From: Ignavibacteriales bacterium | Lineage (GTDB): Bacteria > Bacteroidota > Ignavibacteria > Ignavibacteriales > Melioribacteraceae | Reading direction: 5' to 3' | Length of the DNA stretch: 64,000 nt | Assembly (NCBI GenBank): GCA_026390795.1 | Contig: JAPLFG010000003.1 | Location: 2,232,001-2,296,000 of the forward strand | Shown here: piece by piece, positions 45,723 to 54,109 of the stretch | Position numbering within the stretch: the first letter of the stretch is position 1 | Layout: each line of letters begins with the position of its first letter | Notes under the pieces: model-generated | The model's database searches: none | The model's input: only the letters and a program-made list of their open reading frames with translations | Told to the model about the DNA's origin: nothing | Program-made: the position numbers and the translations under genes

Positions 45723-47141
45723 ATGGATAATATTTCTTCCGGTAGTCTGGTTGAAACTGATCTTTCCGAACTTCATGATACAAGACTCTTCAATAAAGAT
45801 CTCGCTCCGACAAAAATAAATCAACGTACTTGGGGCACATATAATATCGCATCGCTTTGGATCGGCATGAGTGTTTGCATTACAACCTATATGCTTGCCA
45901 GCGGACTTATTGCTGGAGGTATGAATTGGTGGCAGGCATTAATGACAATTACTCTCGGAAATATTATTGTTCTTGTACCAATGGTTCTTAATGCACATGC
46001 CGGAACGAAATATGGAATTCCATTTCCTGTTCTTGCAAGAGCAGCATTCGGAACTCTCGGTTCAAATATTCCGGCATTACTGCGTGCGGTTGTTGCGTGC
46101 GGCTGGTTCGGAATTCAAACATGGATTGGAGGGCAGGCATTTAATTCACTCATAATTATAATTTTACCTCAATGGGCAGTTTTTTCATATGGGCCTGCAA
46201 TAGGCTTTATGATTTTCTGGGCAATGAATGTTTATTTTATTATCAATGGAATGGAATCAATCCGCTGGCTGGAAGCTCTCGGTGCTCCGTTTCTACTTGT
46301 TGTAGGAATTGCACTTCTAATTTGGGCTTACATTCAAGCAGGCGGTTGGGGACCAATATTGAATCAGCCTAGCAAATTTCAAACTGCAGGAGAGTTCTGG
46401 AGATTCTTCATTCCTTCGTTAACAGGTATGGTTGGATATTGGGCTACACTTTCACTAAACATACCGGATTTTTCCCGTTATGCAAAAAGTCAGAAAGCAC
46501 AGATACTCGGTCAAGCGATTGGTCTGCCGCCGACTATGGCATTATATTCATTTATCGGTGTTGCTGTAACTTCGGCAACAGTTGTTATCTTCGGTGAAGC
46601 CATTTGGGATCCGGTTCAACTCTTAACAAAATTTCACAATCCTATAATTGTAGTAATATCTTTATTGGCTTTAATGGTTGCGACATTAACAACGAATATC
46701 GCCGCTAATGTTGTTTCACCGGCGAATGATTTTGCAAATCTTTATCCTAAAAAAATAACTTTTATTCGCGGCGGAATGATGACGGCTATACTTGGTATTG
46801 TCATAATGCCGTGGAAATTATTATCGGACTATAGTGCATACATATTCGGCTGGCTGGTTGGGTATTCTGGATTCTTGGGACCGATTGCAGGTATTTTGAT
46901 TTGCGACTATTTTCTCATTAAGAAAAAAAAATTAAATGTTCTCGATTTATATAAAAGAAATGGAGAATACGAATTTTCGAACGGGTTTAATCTTAAGGCA
47001 ATCTATAGTCTGCTGGCGGGAATTTTTGTAGCTCTAATCGGTCTATTGGTTCCTTCACTAAGATTTTTATATGATTATTCTTGGTTTGTTGGTTTTGCCG
47101 TTTCATTTATTCTTTATTTAGTTCTTATGAGGAAGAGTTAA
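45723..47141 (+). CDS. NCS1 family nucleobase/hydantoin/allantoin transporter
   Basis: The 472-residue protein has twelve helices and NCS1 motifs: DLAPTKINQRTWGTYNIASLW near the N-terminus, GIPFPVLARAAFG, GWFGIQTWIGGQAFN and SLNIPDFSRYAKSQ. The family takes up uracil, thymine, hydantoins or allantoin with Na+ or H+. As the last gene of the pyrimidine cluster it most likely imports uracil or thymine. GAAAGGGAATCA precedes ATG. Hydantoin uptake is a real alternative because the dihydropyrimidinase also accepts hydantoins. Confidence 0.9.
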   Translation: MDNISSGSLVETDLSELHDTRLFNKDLAPTKINQRTWGTYNIASLWIGMSVCITTYMLASGLIAGGMNWWQALMTITLGNIIVLVPMVLNAHAGTKYGIPFPVLARAAFGTLGSNIPALLRAVVACGWFGIQTWIGGQAFNSLIIIILPQWAVFSYGPAIGFMIFWAMNVYFIINGMESIRWLEALGAPFLLVVGIALLIWAYIQAGGWGPILNQPSKFQTAGEFWRFFIPSLTGMVGYWATLSLNIPDFSRYAKSQKAQILGQAIGLPPTMALYSFIGVAVTSATVVIFGEAIWDPVQLLTKFHNPIIVVISLLALMVATLTTNIAANVVSPANDFANLYPKKITFIRGGMMTAILGIVIMPWKLLSDYSAYIFGWLVGYSGFLGPIAGILICDYFLIKKKKLNVLDLYKRNGEYEFSNGFNLKAIYSLLAGIFVALIGLLVPSLRFLYDYSWFVGFAVSFILYLVLMRKS

Positions 47142-47322
47142 GAATTCGTTATAAATTTAAAAATGGACTAAATGACTTAAAGGATTCATTTCGTTAAACT
47201 AGTTAGGTTTTTGGAAAATAAATTCATTAAGAATTACTAAAATGTTTTTTGTTTAAAAAAACAATAAGTTTAATGGTAATTAAAACGGATGATCTTCTGC
47301 TTTATTAGTTTTAGAGAGTCAT

Positions 47323-49572
47323 GTGAAAAAAATATCGCCATTATTAGAATCATCAAATATTTCCCCTAAGAAAATTCTATATATTTCCTTAACCATTACC
47401 TCTTTAATAATTTTTGTTTTTGGATATTTTATTTGGAGTTCAAATATAGATTTTCAAAAATTTGTCAATGTAGATCAAAATTTGAATAATCTTACCGGAA
47501 AGATTTTTTATCTAGACGAAGTATTAACTATGTCTGCCCGTTTAGCTGCAGCCTCTGGTGATTTAAAATGGGAAAAACGTTATAGAGAATTTGAACCACA
47601 GTTAGACTCAGCGATTAAAGTGTTGAAATCATTAGCTCCAAATGCATTTATAACGGAAGGAGCCGGACGTACAGATAGCGCAAATGTTAGATTAGTAGAA
47701 ATGGAAAATGAATCATTTAAAATGGTGAGTGAGGGTTCTCTTTCGAAAGCGGCTGGTATATTATCTAGTGAGGAATATAATAGAGAAAAAAATATCTATC
47801 ATGAGGGGCTTGAAAAAGTTATCAATAATCTTAGGGAAAGAACTGAAACTTCAATTGATAATAACCGCATTAGGTATCAGTGGGCCCTGGTATTTATTAT
47901 TATATCATTAATTACACTTATATTCGTATGGCTTGGTTCAATGGGTGTTATGAAGAGATATCTTACTCAAAGCAAACGAATTGAAAAAGCATTGAAAGAA
48001 AACGAACAAACTTACCGTACAATATTCGAAAGCTCTGCCGATGGAATGTTTTTGATGACAGATGTTTTCCGAGATTGCAACAATGCTGTTTGTAAATTAT
48101 TTAAATGCAAAAAAGAAGATATTATTGGTCATTCTCCCGCAAGTTTTTCACCGGATATTCAGCCGGATGGTAAGAATTCTTTTTATTCCGCAAGTGAAAA
48201 GATAGAAGCAGCATTAAATGGATTTCCTCAACGGTTTTATTGGCAGCATAAAACGAAAGATAATACTCTTTTTGATGCCGAAGTCTCTTTGAATGCGGTT
48301 ATAATCCGTGGTGAAAATTTAATTCAAGCTGTTGTTAGAGATATTTCTGAACGGAAAAAATCAGAAAAAATTCAAGAAGTGCTTTTTGAAATATCTGAAG
48401 CCGCCTACAGCGCTTCGGACATGTATTCATTATATAAAAAAATTCACGCAGTGGTTGGAACGTTAATGTCGAGCAAGAATTTTTATATTGCTCTCTACGA
48501 TGAAAAAACCGGTATGATTGAGTTTCCTTATTCCATTGATGAATTTGATCCGCCAAGACCAACTAGAAAATTTGGTACAGGTTTAACGGAATATGTTTTG
48601 CGGACGGGTCAAGCCGCTCTTCTAAATCAACAGAAAGATTTGGAATTGAGAAAGAAGGGAGAAGTTGGATTGAGCGGATCGCCAGCTGCTATATGGTTGG
48701 GAGTACCTTTAAAGATCGGAGGCAAATCCATTGGTGTTATAACAGTACAAGATTATGAAAATGAAAAAGCTTACGGTGAAGAAGAGATGCAGTTGTTAAT
48801 TTTTGTTTCAGAACAGATTGCACAGGTAATTGAACGGAAAAGAAATTCTTATGCGATAAAAAAATATACAGATGAGCTTAAACAACTGAATCAAACCAAA
48901 GATAAATTTTTCTCGATCATTGCGCACGATCTTAAAAATCCTTTTATAACAATTCTTGGCTTTTCAGATTTACTCCAATCAGATTATGATGAGCTTTCGG
49001 ACGATGAGAGAAAATTTTACATCCATGAGATGAAAAAATCAGCCGAAATTTCCTATCATCTTCTCCAAAATTTACTTCATTGGTCGCGCGCGCAAACAGG
49101 CAGGATTGAACTAAATCCGCAAAAGCTTGAGTTAATAAAAATAATTAATGAAAATTTCCTTCTATTAATAAAGACCGCGGAAAAAAAACAAATCAAGCTT
49201 TTACAGGAAGTTCCAGATGATTTATTTATACTGGCAGATGTGGATATGATGAATTCAATTATGCGGAATCTTTTGACTAATGCGATAAAATTCAGCCACA
49301 AAGGAGGAACCATTAAAGTAAATGCCGGGGTAGAAGAGAATTTCGTAGAAATCACGGTCACTGATAACGGGATTGGAATGAACCCAGCGACTATCGACAA
49401 CCTTTTCAAGCTGGATTGTACGCAATCAACTAGTGGTACTGAAAACGAACTTGGCACCGGATTGGGATTAATTTTGTGTAAAGAATTTGTTGAAAGGAAC
49501 GGAGGAAAGATAAGGGTTACAAGCGAAGTTGGTAAAGGAAGCAAATTTATATTCACACTTCCGTTAATTTGA
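47323..49572 (+). CDS. Membrane PAS-GAF sensor histidine kinase
   Basis: The 749-residue kinase has a helix at about 18-40, a helical periplasmic segment (about 45-185) that looks like a four-helix-bundle sensor, a second helix (about 187-208), PAS (about 225-345), GAF (about 350-505), HisKA with FFSIIAHDLKNPFITILGFS and an ATPase domain (MRNLLTNAIKFSHKGG, DNGIGMNPAT, ELGTGLGLILCKEFVE). The start is GTG at 47323; the overlapping ATG two bases earlier runs straight into TGA. No regulator gene is adjacent, so it is an orphan, perhaps sharing the REC-kinase at 30-31 kb. A second PAS-GAF kinase follows 89 bases later. Confidence 0.92.
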   Translation: MKKISPLLESSNISPKKILYISLTITSLIIFVFGYFIWSSNIDFQKFVNVDQNLNNLTGKIFYLDEVLTMSARLAAASGDLKWEKRYREFEPQLDSAIKVLKSLAPNAFITEGAGRTDSANVRLVEMENESFKMVSEGSLSKAAGILSSEEYNREKNIYHEGLEKVINNLRERTETSIDNNRIRYQWALVFIIISLITLIFVWLGSMGVMKRYLTQSKRIEKALKENEQTYRTIFESSADGMFLMTDVFRDCNNAVCKLFKCKKEDIIGHSPASFSPDIQPDGKNSFYSASEKIEAALNGFPQRFYWQHKTKDNTLFDAEVSLNAVIIRGENLIQAVVRDISERKKSEKIQEVLFEISEAAYSASDMYSLYKKIHAVVGTLMSSKNFYIALYDEKTGMIEFPYSIDEFDPPRPTRKFGTGLTEYVLRTGQAALLNQQKDLELRKKGEVGLSGSPAAIWLGVPLKIGGKSIGVITVQDYENEKAYGEEEMQLLIFVSEQIAQVIERKRNSYAIKKYTDELKQLNQTKDKFFSIIAHDLKNPFITILGFSDLLQSDYDELSDDERKFYIHEMKKSAEISYHLLQNLLHWSRAQTGRIELNPQKLELIKIINENFLLLIKTAEKKQIKLLQEVPDDLFILADVDMMNSIMRNLLTNAIKFSHKGGTIKVNAGVEENFVEITVTDNGIGMNPATIDNLFKLDCTQSTSGTENELGTGLGLILCKEFVERNGGKIRVTSEVGKGSKFIFTLPLI

Positions 49573-49661
49573 AATCGTATTTAATGACTTCGTTTATTAT
49601 ATCTTACTGGTATTCTATTTCTCAATTTTATATTCTGTAACAATTTTTACGCGAGAATGTC

Positions 49662-51428
49662 ATGAGCAATGAAAAATTATTTGAAGACGAAACAAAAAGC
49701 AAACTTGAACTTATTAAAGAGCTCAAAACACTTCAGTCCGAGATGAAGCTAATTGAAGCGAATCTGTTTAAAAACGGGAATAAAATTGAGCTTGCAGAGA
49801 ACGAAAAACGCTACCGTACTCTTTTTGAAAATGCTCCTGTTGGAATAGTTATGCTGGATCAAAATGACAGGGTATTGCAAATCAATAAAACATTTGAAAC
49901 GATTTTTCAATACTCACTTGATGAAATTCACGGTCACTACATTAATGATTTTATAATTCCCGATTCAAAAGTTGAAGAAGCTAAAACTCTCTCCTTCAAT
50001 ACGCTGCAGAAGATAGGCGCTAATAAAGAAACAATTAGAAAAAGAAAAGACGGAAGTTTTGTCCCGGTGCAAGTATTAGGCGTCCCTATAGAAATTAACG
50101 ATACACTAATCGGCATTTATGGAATGTATGTTGATATTACAGAAAGGAAGCAGACTGAAGAGAGACTTTTAAAACTAAATCGAATCTATGAAGTAACGAG
50201 CAACATTAACACAACCATTGTACATACATCGGATCAGAAATCATTATTTGATGAAGTTTGCAGAATTGCAGTTGATGATGGAAAGTTTATAATGGCCATG
50301 ATAGGATTGATCGATGAAGAATCTAAAAATATTATAAACGTCGCACACAATGGATTTACCGGCGATTATGTAAAAAATATGAATATTAATTTGAAAGATA
50401 AAAAATATAGAGACTGTCCAACAAATATTGCCGTGGAAACAAAAGAATACTGTGTCTGTAATAATATTGAAACCGATGTAAGAATGAAACTTTGGAGCGC
50501 ACTTGCGCTTAAGAATGGCTACCAATCTTTTTGTACAATACCGCTTATAGTGTTTGAAAAAGTGTATGGTGTTATTTATTTATTTAGTGAACAGAAATAT
50601 TTCTTTGACGAAGAAGAAATGCGCTTGCTGGAAGAAATGGCAATGGATGTCTCTTACTGCATCGAAAATATTTATAATGAAAAGAAACGAAAAAAAGCCG
50701 AAGAACAAATTTTGCTTGCAAAAGATAAAGCGGAAGAAGCAAATAGATTAAAAAATAGTTTTCTCGCAAGAATGTCTCACGAATTTAGGACGCCTCTAAA
50801 TGTTATTCTCGGCAGCTGCAATATTATTAATGAAACATACTATAAGTCGGCTACTGTGGAAACCAGAACAATTTTTGATACGATCGATGAAGAATGTTTG
50901 AGACTTCTTACGACTATGACCGAGATATTTGATATCTCAAGTATTGAATCGGGGAATTTTAAGATTGATCTTAAACCTATATCTCTTAATATGGCTGTTA
51001 AATTAAGCTGCCAAAATTTGAAAATTATGGCCGATAAGAAAAAATTAAATGTTGTAATGGAATTCCCGGATCCTGAAATTATTGTTAAAGGAGATGAATA
51101 CTGTCTGCATGGAGTTGTATTTAATCTTTTACATAATGCAATTAAGTTCAGTAATAAAGGGACAATCAAGATTACGGTTAGATATGATAATCAAAATGGA
51201 TTCTGCTCGATCTCCGACGAAGGATTAGGTATGTCTGAAAATTATCAAAAACATTTATTCGAAATGTTTAGTCAAGAAGATGTAGGATATTCACGCCCGT
51301 TCGAAGGAACCGGATTAGGATTAGCGCTCACTAAAAAATATATAGAATTGATGTTTGGTGATCTGGAAATAGACAGCAAAAAAAATGTTGGGACTACTGT
51401 CGAATTTAAAATTCCCTTGTTCAAGTAA
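49662..51428 (+). CDS. Soluble PAS-GAF sensor histidine kinase
   Basis: The 588-residue protein has no membrane helices. It has a coiled N-terminus, PAS (about 60-170; KRYRTLFENAPVGIVMLDQN), a GAF domain (about 175-340) with several cysteines (YRDCPTNIAVETKEYCVCNN) that might bind a metal or sense redox, HisKA with FLARMSHEFRTPLNVILGS, and an ATPase domain (FNLLHNAIKFSNKGT, DEGLGMSE, EGTGLGLALTKKYIE). It probably forms a pair with the membrane kinase just upstream. No receiver partner is adjacent. Confidence 0.92.
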   Translation: MSNEKLFEDETKSKLELIKELKTLQSEMKLIEANLFKNGNKIELAENEKRYRTLFENAPVGIVMLDQNDRVLQINKTFETIFQYSLDEIHGHYINDFIIPDSKVEEAKTLSFNTLQKIGANKETIRKRKDGSFVPVQVLGVPIEINDTLIGIYGMYVDITERKQTEERLLKLNRIYEVTSNINTTIVHTSDQKSLFDEVCRIAVDDGKFIMAMIGLIDEESKNIINVAHNGFTGDYVKNMNINLKDKKYRDCPTNIAVETKEYCVCNNIETDVRMKLWSALALKNGYQSFCTIPLIVFEKVYGVIYLFSEQKYFFDEEEMRLLEEMAMDVSYCIENIYNEKKRKKAEEQILLAKDKAEEANRLKNSFLARMSHEFRTPLNVILGSCNIINETYYKSATVETRTIFDTIDEECLRLLTTMTEIFDISSIESGNFKIDLKPISLNMAVKLSCQNLKIMADKKKLNVVMEFPDPEIIVKGDEYCLHGVVFNLLHNAIKFSNKGTIKITVRYDNQNGFCSISDEGLGMSENYQKHLFEMFSQEDVGYSRPFEGTGLGLALTKKYIELMFGDLEIDSKKNVGTTVEFKIPLFK

Positions 51429-51673
51429 AAGTTAAAAATATCTATAAGGTAACATCCATATAGAAAAATACACATGCCAATCGAAGATCAAAGACCCTTC
51501 CTTACCAACATATTTCAATACCAAAATCCTTAAACGGGATTTGTTTTCATCATCTGTTTCATAAAGAATTATATGAGGAGAATATTTTTTATCACTTATT
51601 CTGAATAAATAATTAATTTACAGTAGTTCATATCAATCAATAAAACAGAATTTCAATATTTCAAGGATTATAA

Positions 51674-52852
51674 ATGAAAAAAGTAGTGATAACACATGCA
51701 AAAAGAACTCCGGTTGGAGCGTTTAATGGCGCTTTAAGTTCTCTTTCCGCCCCCCAACTTGGCAGCATAGTAATAAAATCACTTTTGGATGAATCGAAAA
51801 TCGCACCGGAAATAATCAATGAAGTAATTATGGGAAATGTAATTACCGCAGGTTTAGGACAAGCTCCGGCACGTCAAGCAGCGCTCTATGCAAGTCTTCC
51901 GGAAAAGGTGGAATGCTTAACTATAAATAAAATGTGCGGCAGCGGTTTGAAAGCAATTATGCTTGCACATCAGTCAATAATGTGTGGTGATGCAGATATA
52001 ATTATCGCCGGCGGAATGGAAAGCATGTCTAACGCTCCCTACTTATTGCAGAATGCACGTAACGGTTATCGTTTAGGCAACTCTACAATTTTAGATTCAA
52101 TTTTGGTTGATGGTCTTACAGATGTTTATAATAATATTCACATGGGCAACTGTGCCGAATCTTGTGCAAAGGATTTCAATTTTACAAGAGAACAATTGGA
52201 TGAATTTGCAGTTCTTTCATACCAAAGAGCTATTAGTGCACAAAAGGAAGGTCGCTTTGTTGATGAAATTGTTGGTGTGAAAATAAAATCGAAAGGCGGA
52301 GAAGTAGTTGTCTCCAATGATGAAGAACCGGGAAAAGTTAATTTTGAAAAGATCTCTACTCTGCGCCCCGCATTCGATAAAAACGGAGTTGTTACTGCGG
52401 CGAATTCATCCAAACTTAATGATGGCGCTGCGGCGGTTTTAATTATGAGCGAAGAGAAATCAAAAGAATTGGGTTATAAACCATTAGTAGAAATTATTGC
52501 ACAAAGCTCTGCGGCAAAAGCTCCTATACAATTTACAACTGCACCGGCTGATGCAATTAATAAAGTGCTAAGTAAAGCAAAGTTGAAATTGACCGATATT
52601 GACTTATTCGAAATTAACGAGGCTTTCGCCGTAGTATCATTAGCGGTCAGTAAATTATTGGGATTAACTACAGAAAATGTAAATGTAAATGGCGGTGCCA
52701 TTGCTCTTGGTCATCCAATTGGCGCAAGCGGTGCAAGAATAATGACAACTCTTCTGTACGAGATGAAACGAAGAAATTCGAAATACGGATTAGCATCACT
52801 TTGTATCGGCGGCGGTGAAGCTTCTGCCGTTATTGTTAAACGTTACGAATAA
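51674..52852 (+). CDS. atoB: Acetyl-CoA C-acetyltransferase (thiolase)
   Basis: The 392-residue thiolase has the acyl-enzyme cysteine in TINKMCGSGLKAIMLA near residue 88, the histidine in GGAIALGHPIGASGARI and the second catalytic cysteine in LCIGGGEASA. It condenses two acetyl-CoA to acetoacetyl-CoA or cleaves it. No beta-oxidation partners are near, so the biosynthetic (short-chain) role is favoured; it could also draw on acetyl-CoA from pyrimidine breakdown. GGATTATAA precedes ATG. A terminator-like hairpin lies just after its stop. Confidence 0.92.
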   Translation: MKKVVITHAKRTPVGAFNGALSSLSAPQLGSIVIKSLLDESKIAPEIINEVIMGNVITAGLGQAPARQAALYASLPEKVECLTINKMCGSGLKAIMLAHQSIMCGDADIIIAGGMESMSNAPYLLQNARNGYRLGNSTILDSILVDGLTDVYNNIHMGNCAESCAKDFNFTREQLDEFAVLSYQRAISAQKEGRFVDEIVGVKIKSKGGEVVVSNDEEPGKVNFEKISTLRPAFDKNGVVTAANSSKLNDGAAAVLIMSEEKSKELGYKPLVEIIAQSSAAKAPIQFTTAPADAINKVLSKAKLKLTDIDLFEINEAFAVVSLAVSKLLGLTTENVNVNGGAIALGHPIGASGARIMTTLLYEMKRRNSKYGLASLCIGGGEASAVIVKRYE

Positions 52853-52877
52853 AAATAGATGAATAAAGTAGCTTGAC

Positions 52878-52897
52878 ACAAAGATTACGATCTTTGT
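52878..52897 (+). terminator. Hairpin between thiolase and pdxB
   Basis: ACAAAGAT at 52878-52885 pairs with ATCTTTGT at 52890-52897 around TACG, and T-rich sequence follows (TTACTCTTTATTTT). It reads as an intrinsic terminator of the thiolase message. It ends only 16 bases before the pdxB ribosome-binding site, and TTGACA at 52873-52878 overlaps its 5' arm, so it may also act as an attenuator or operator for pdxB. Confidence 0.55.
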
Positions 52898-52925
52898 TTA
52901 CTCTTTATTTTATAGGAATAAGAAA

Positions 52926-54059
52926 ATTAAAATTGTTGCCGATAATAAGATTCCATTTCTGAAAGGTGTTTTAGAACCTTATGCAAATGTTATTTATTTG
53001 CCTCCTAAAGAAATTACAAATGAAAACATTAAAGATGCGGACGCATTATTAATCAGAACTAGAACAATATGCGATTCTAAATTATTGGATGGAACCGATG
53101 TTAAGTTTATCGGAACAGCAACAATTGGTTACGATCATATTGACACGGCATATTGCGGCTCGAAAAATATAAGATGGATTAACGCTCCGGGTTGTAATTC
53201 ATCATCGGTTATGCAATATATAGCTTCTGCTTTGTTAACGCTCACCGAAAAAGAAAAGTATAATCTTCATGAAATGACAATCGGTATTGTTGGTGTCGGC
53301 AACGTAGGAAGTAAAGTTGCGCGGTTATCTAAAGCATTAGGAATGAATGTTTTTTTAAATGACCCGCCGAGAGAAAGAGAGGAAGGAAACGGAAAATTTG
53401 TTTCGCTTGATGAACTTATTATTCAAAGCAACATCATCACATTCCACACTCCGTTAATCAAAGAGGGTTTGGATAAGACATATCATATTGCTGATGATTT
53501 ATTCTTTGGCAAATTGAATGAAAAAAAAATATTATTCAATACATCACGTGGTGAAGTAGTAGACTCATCTGCATTAAAGAGTGCGATCAAAAATAAAATT
53601 ATCGTCAATTCTGTTATTGATGTTTGGGAACATGAGCCCAATATTGATCTAGATTTATTGAACTTGGTGGATATAGCTACACCTCATATCGCAGGATATT
53701 CAGCGGATGGCAAAGCAAACGGAACCGCAACTTGTGTAAGAGAAATTAGCTCTTTCTTTAATTTAGGTATTAGTAAAGAATGGTATCCTTCTTCAATGCC
53801 TCTTCCCAGTAATCCTAATGAATTAACAATTGATTGCCAAGGAAAAACAAATCAAGAGATTATTAAGGAAGTTATTCTTTCAACATATGAAATCTCAAAG
53901 GATGATGATACTTTTCGTAAATCTACTGATACATTTGAAAAGCAAAGAGGTGAGTATCCGGTACGCCGTGAATTCCCATTTTACCGGATCAAATTATTAA
54001 ACAGCACTCAAGATTTAAATATGACATTAACCGATCTTGGTTTTAATTTAGTAACGTAG
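52926..54059 (+). CDS. pdxB: Erythronate-4-phosphate dehydrogenase, apparent AUU start
   Basis: The 377-residue D-2-hydroxyacid dehydrogenase has the NAD motif GIVGVGNVGSKVARL, the catalytic Arg in FNTSRGEVVDSS, Glu in DVWEHEPN and His in DIATPHIAGYSADGKA, and the extra C-terminal dimer domain specific to PdxB. It oxidises 4-phosphoerythronate in the DXP-dependent vitamin B6 route. The N-terminal strand IKIVADNKIPF aligns with E. coli MKILVDENMPY, but codes from ATT at 52926; no ATG, GTG or TTG lies in frame between the stop at 52869 and a TTG at 52998 that would lose 24 conserved residues. AGGA sits eight bases before ATT. The length equals E. coli PdxB. Confidence 0.85.
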   Translation: MKIVADNKIPFLKGVLEPYANVIYLPPKEITNENIKDADALLIRTRTICDSKLLDGTDVKFIGTATIGYDHIDTAYCGSKNIRWINAPGCNSSSVMQYIASALLTLTEKEKYNLHEMTIGIVGVGNVGSKVARLSKALGMNVFLNDPPREREEGNGKFVSLDELIIQSNIITFHTPLIKEGLDKTYHIADDLFFGKLNEKKILFNTSRGEVVDSSALKSAIKNKIIVNSVIDVWEHEPNIDLDLLNLVDIATPHIAGYSADGKANGTATCVREISSFFNLGISKEWYPSSMPLPSNPNELTIDCQGKTNQEIIKEVILSTYEISKDDDTFRKSTDTFEKQRGEYPVRREFPFYRIKLLNSTQDLNMTLTDLGFNLVT

Positions 54060-54109
54060 TTCAAAAAAATATCAACTATGCTCTCTTCAAAATAAGGTGA
54101 AAACTGAAA

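Noticed and set aside
49077-49556. 159-codon minus-strand frame inside the kinase at 47323-49572
   Set aside because: It lies fully opposite the conserved ATPase domain and reads as a shadow of its codon use.
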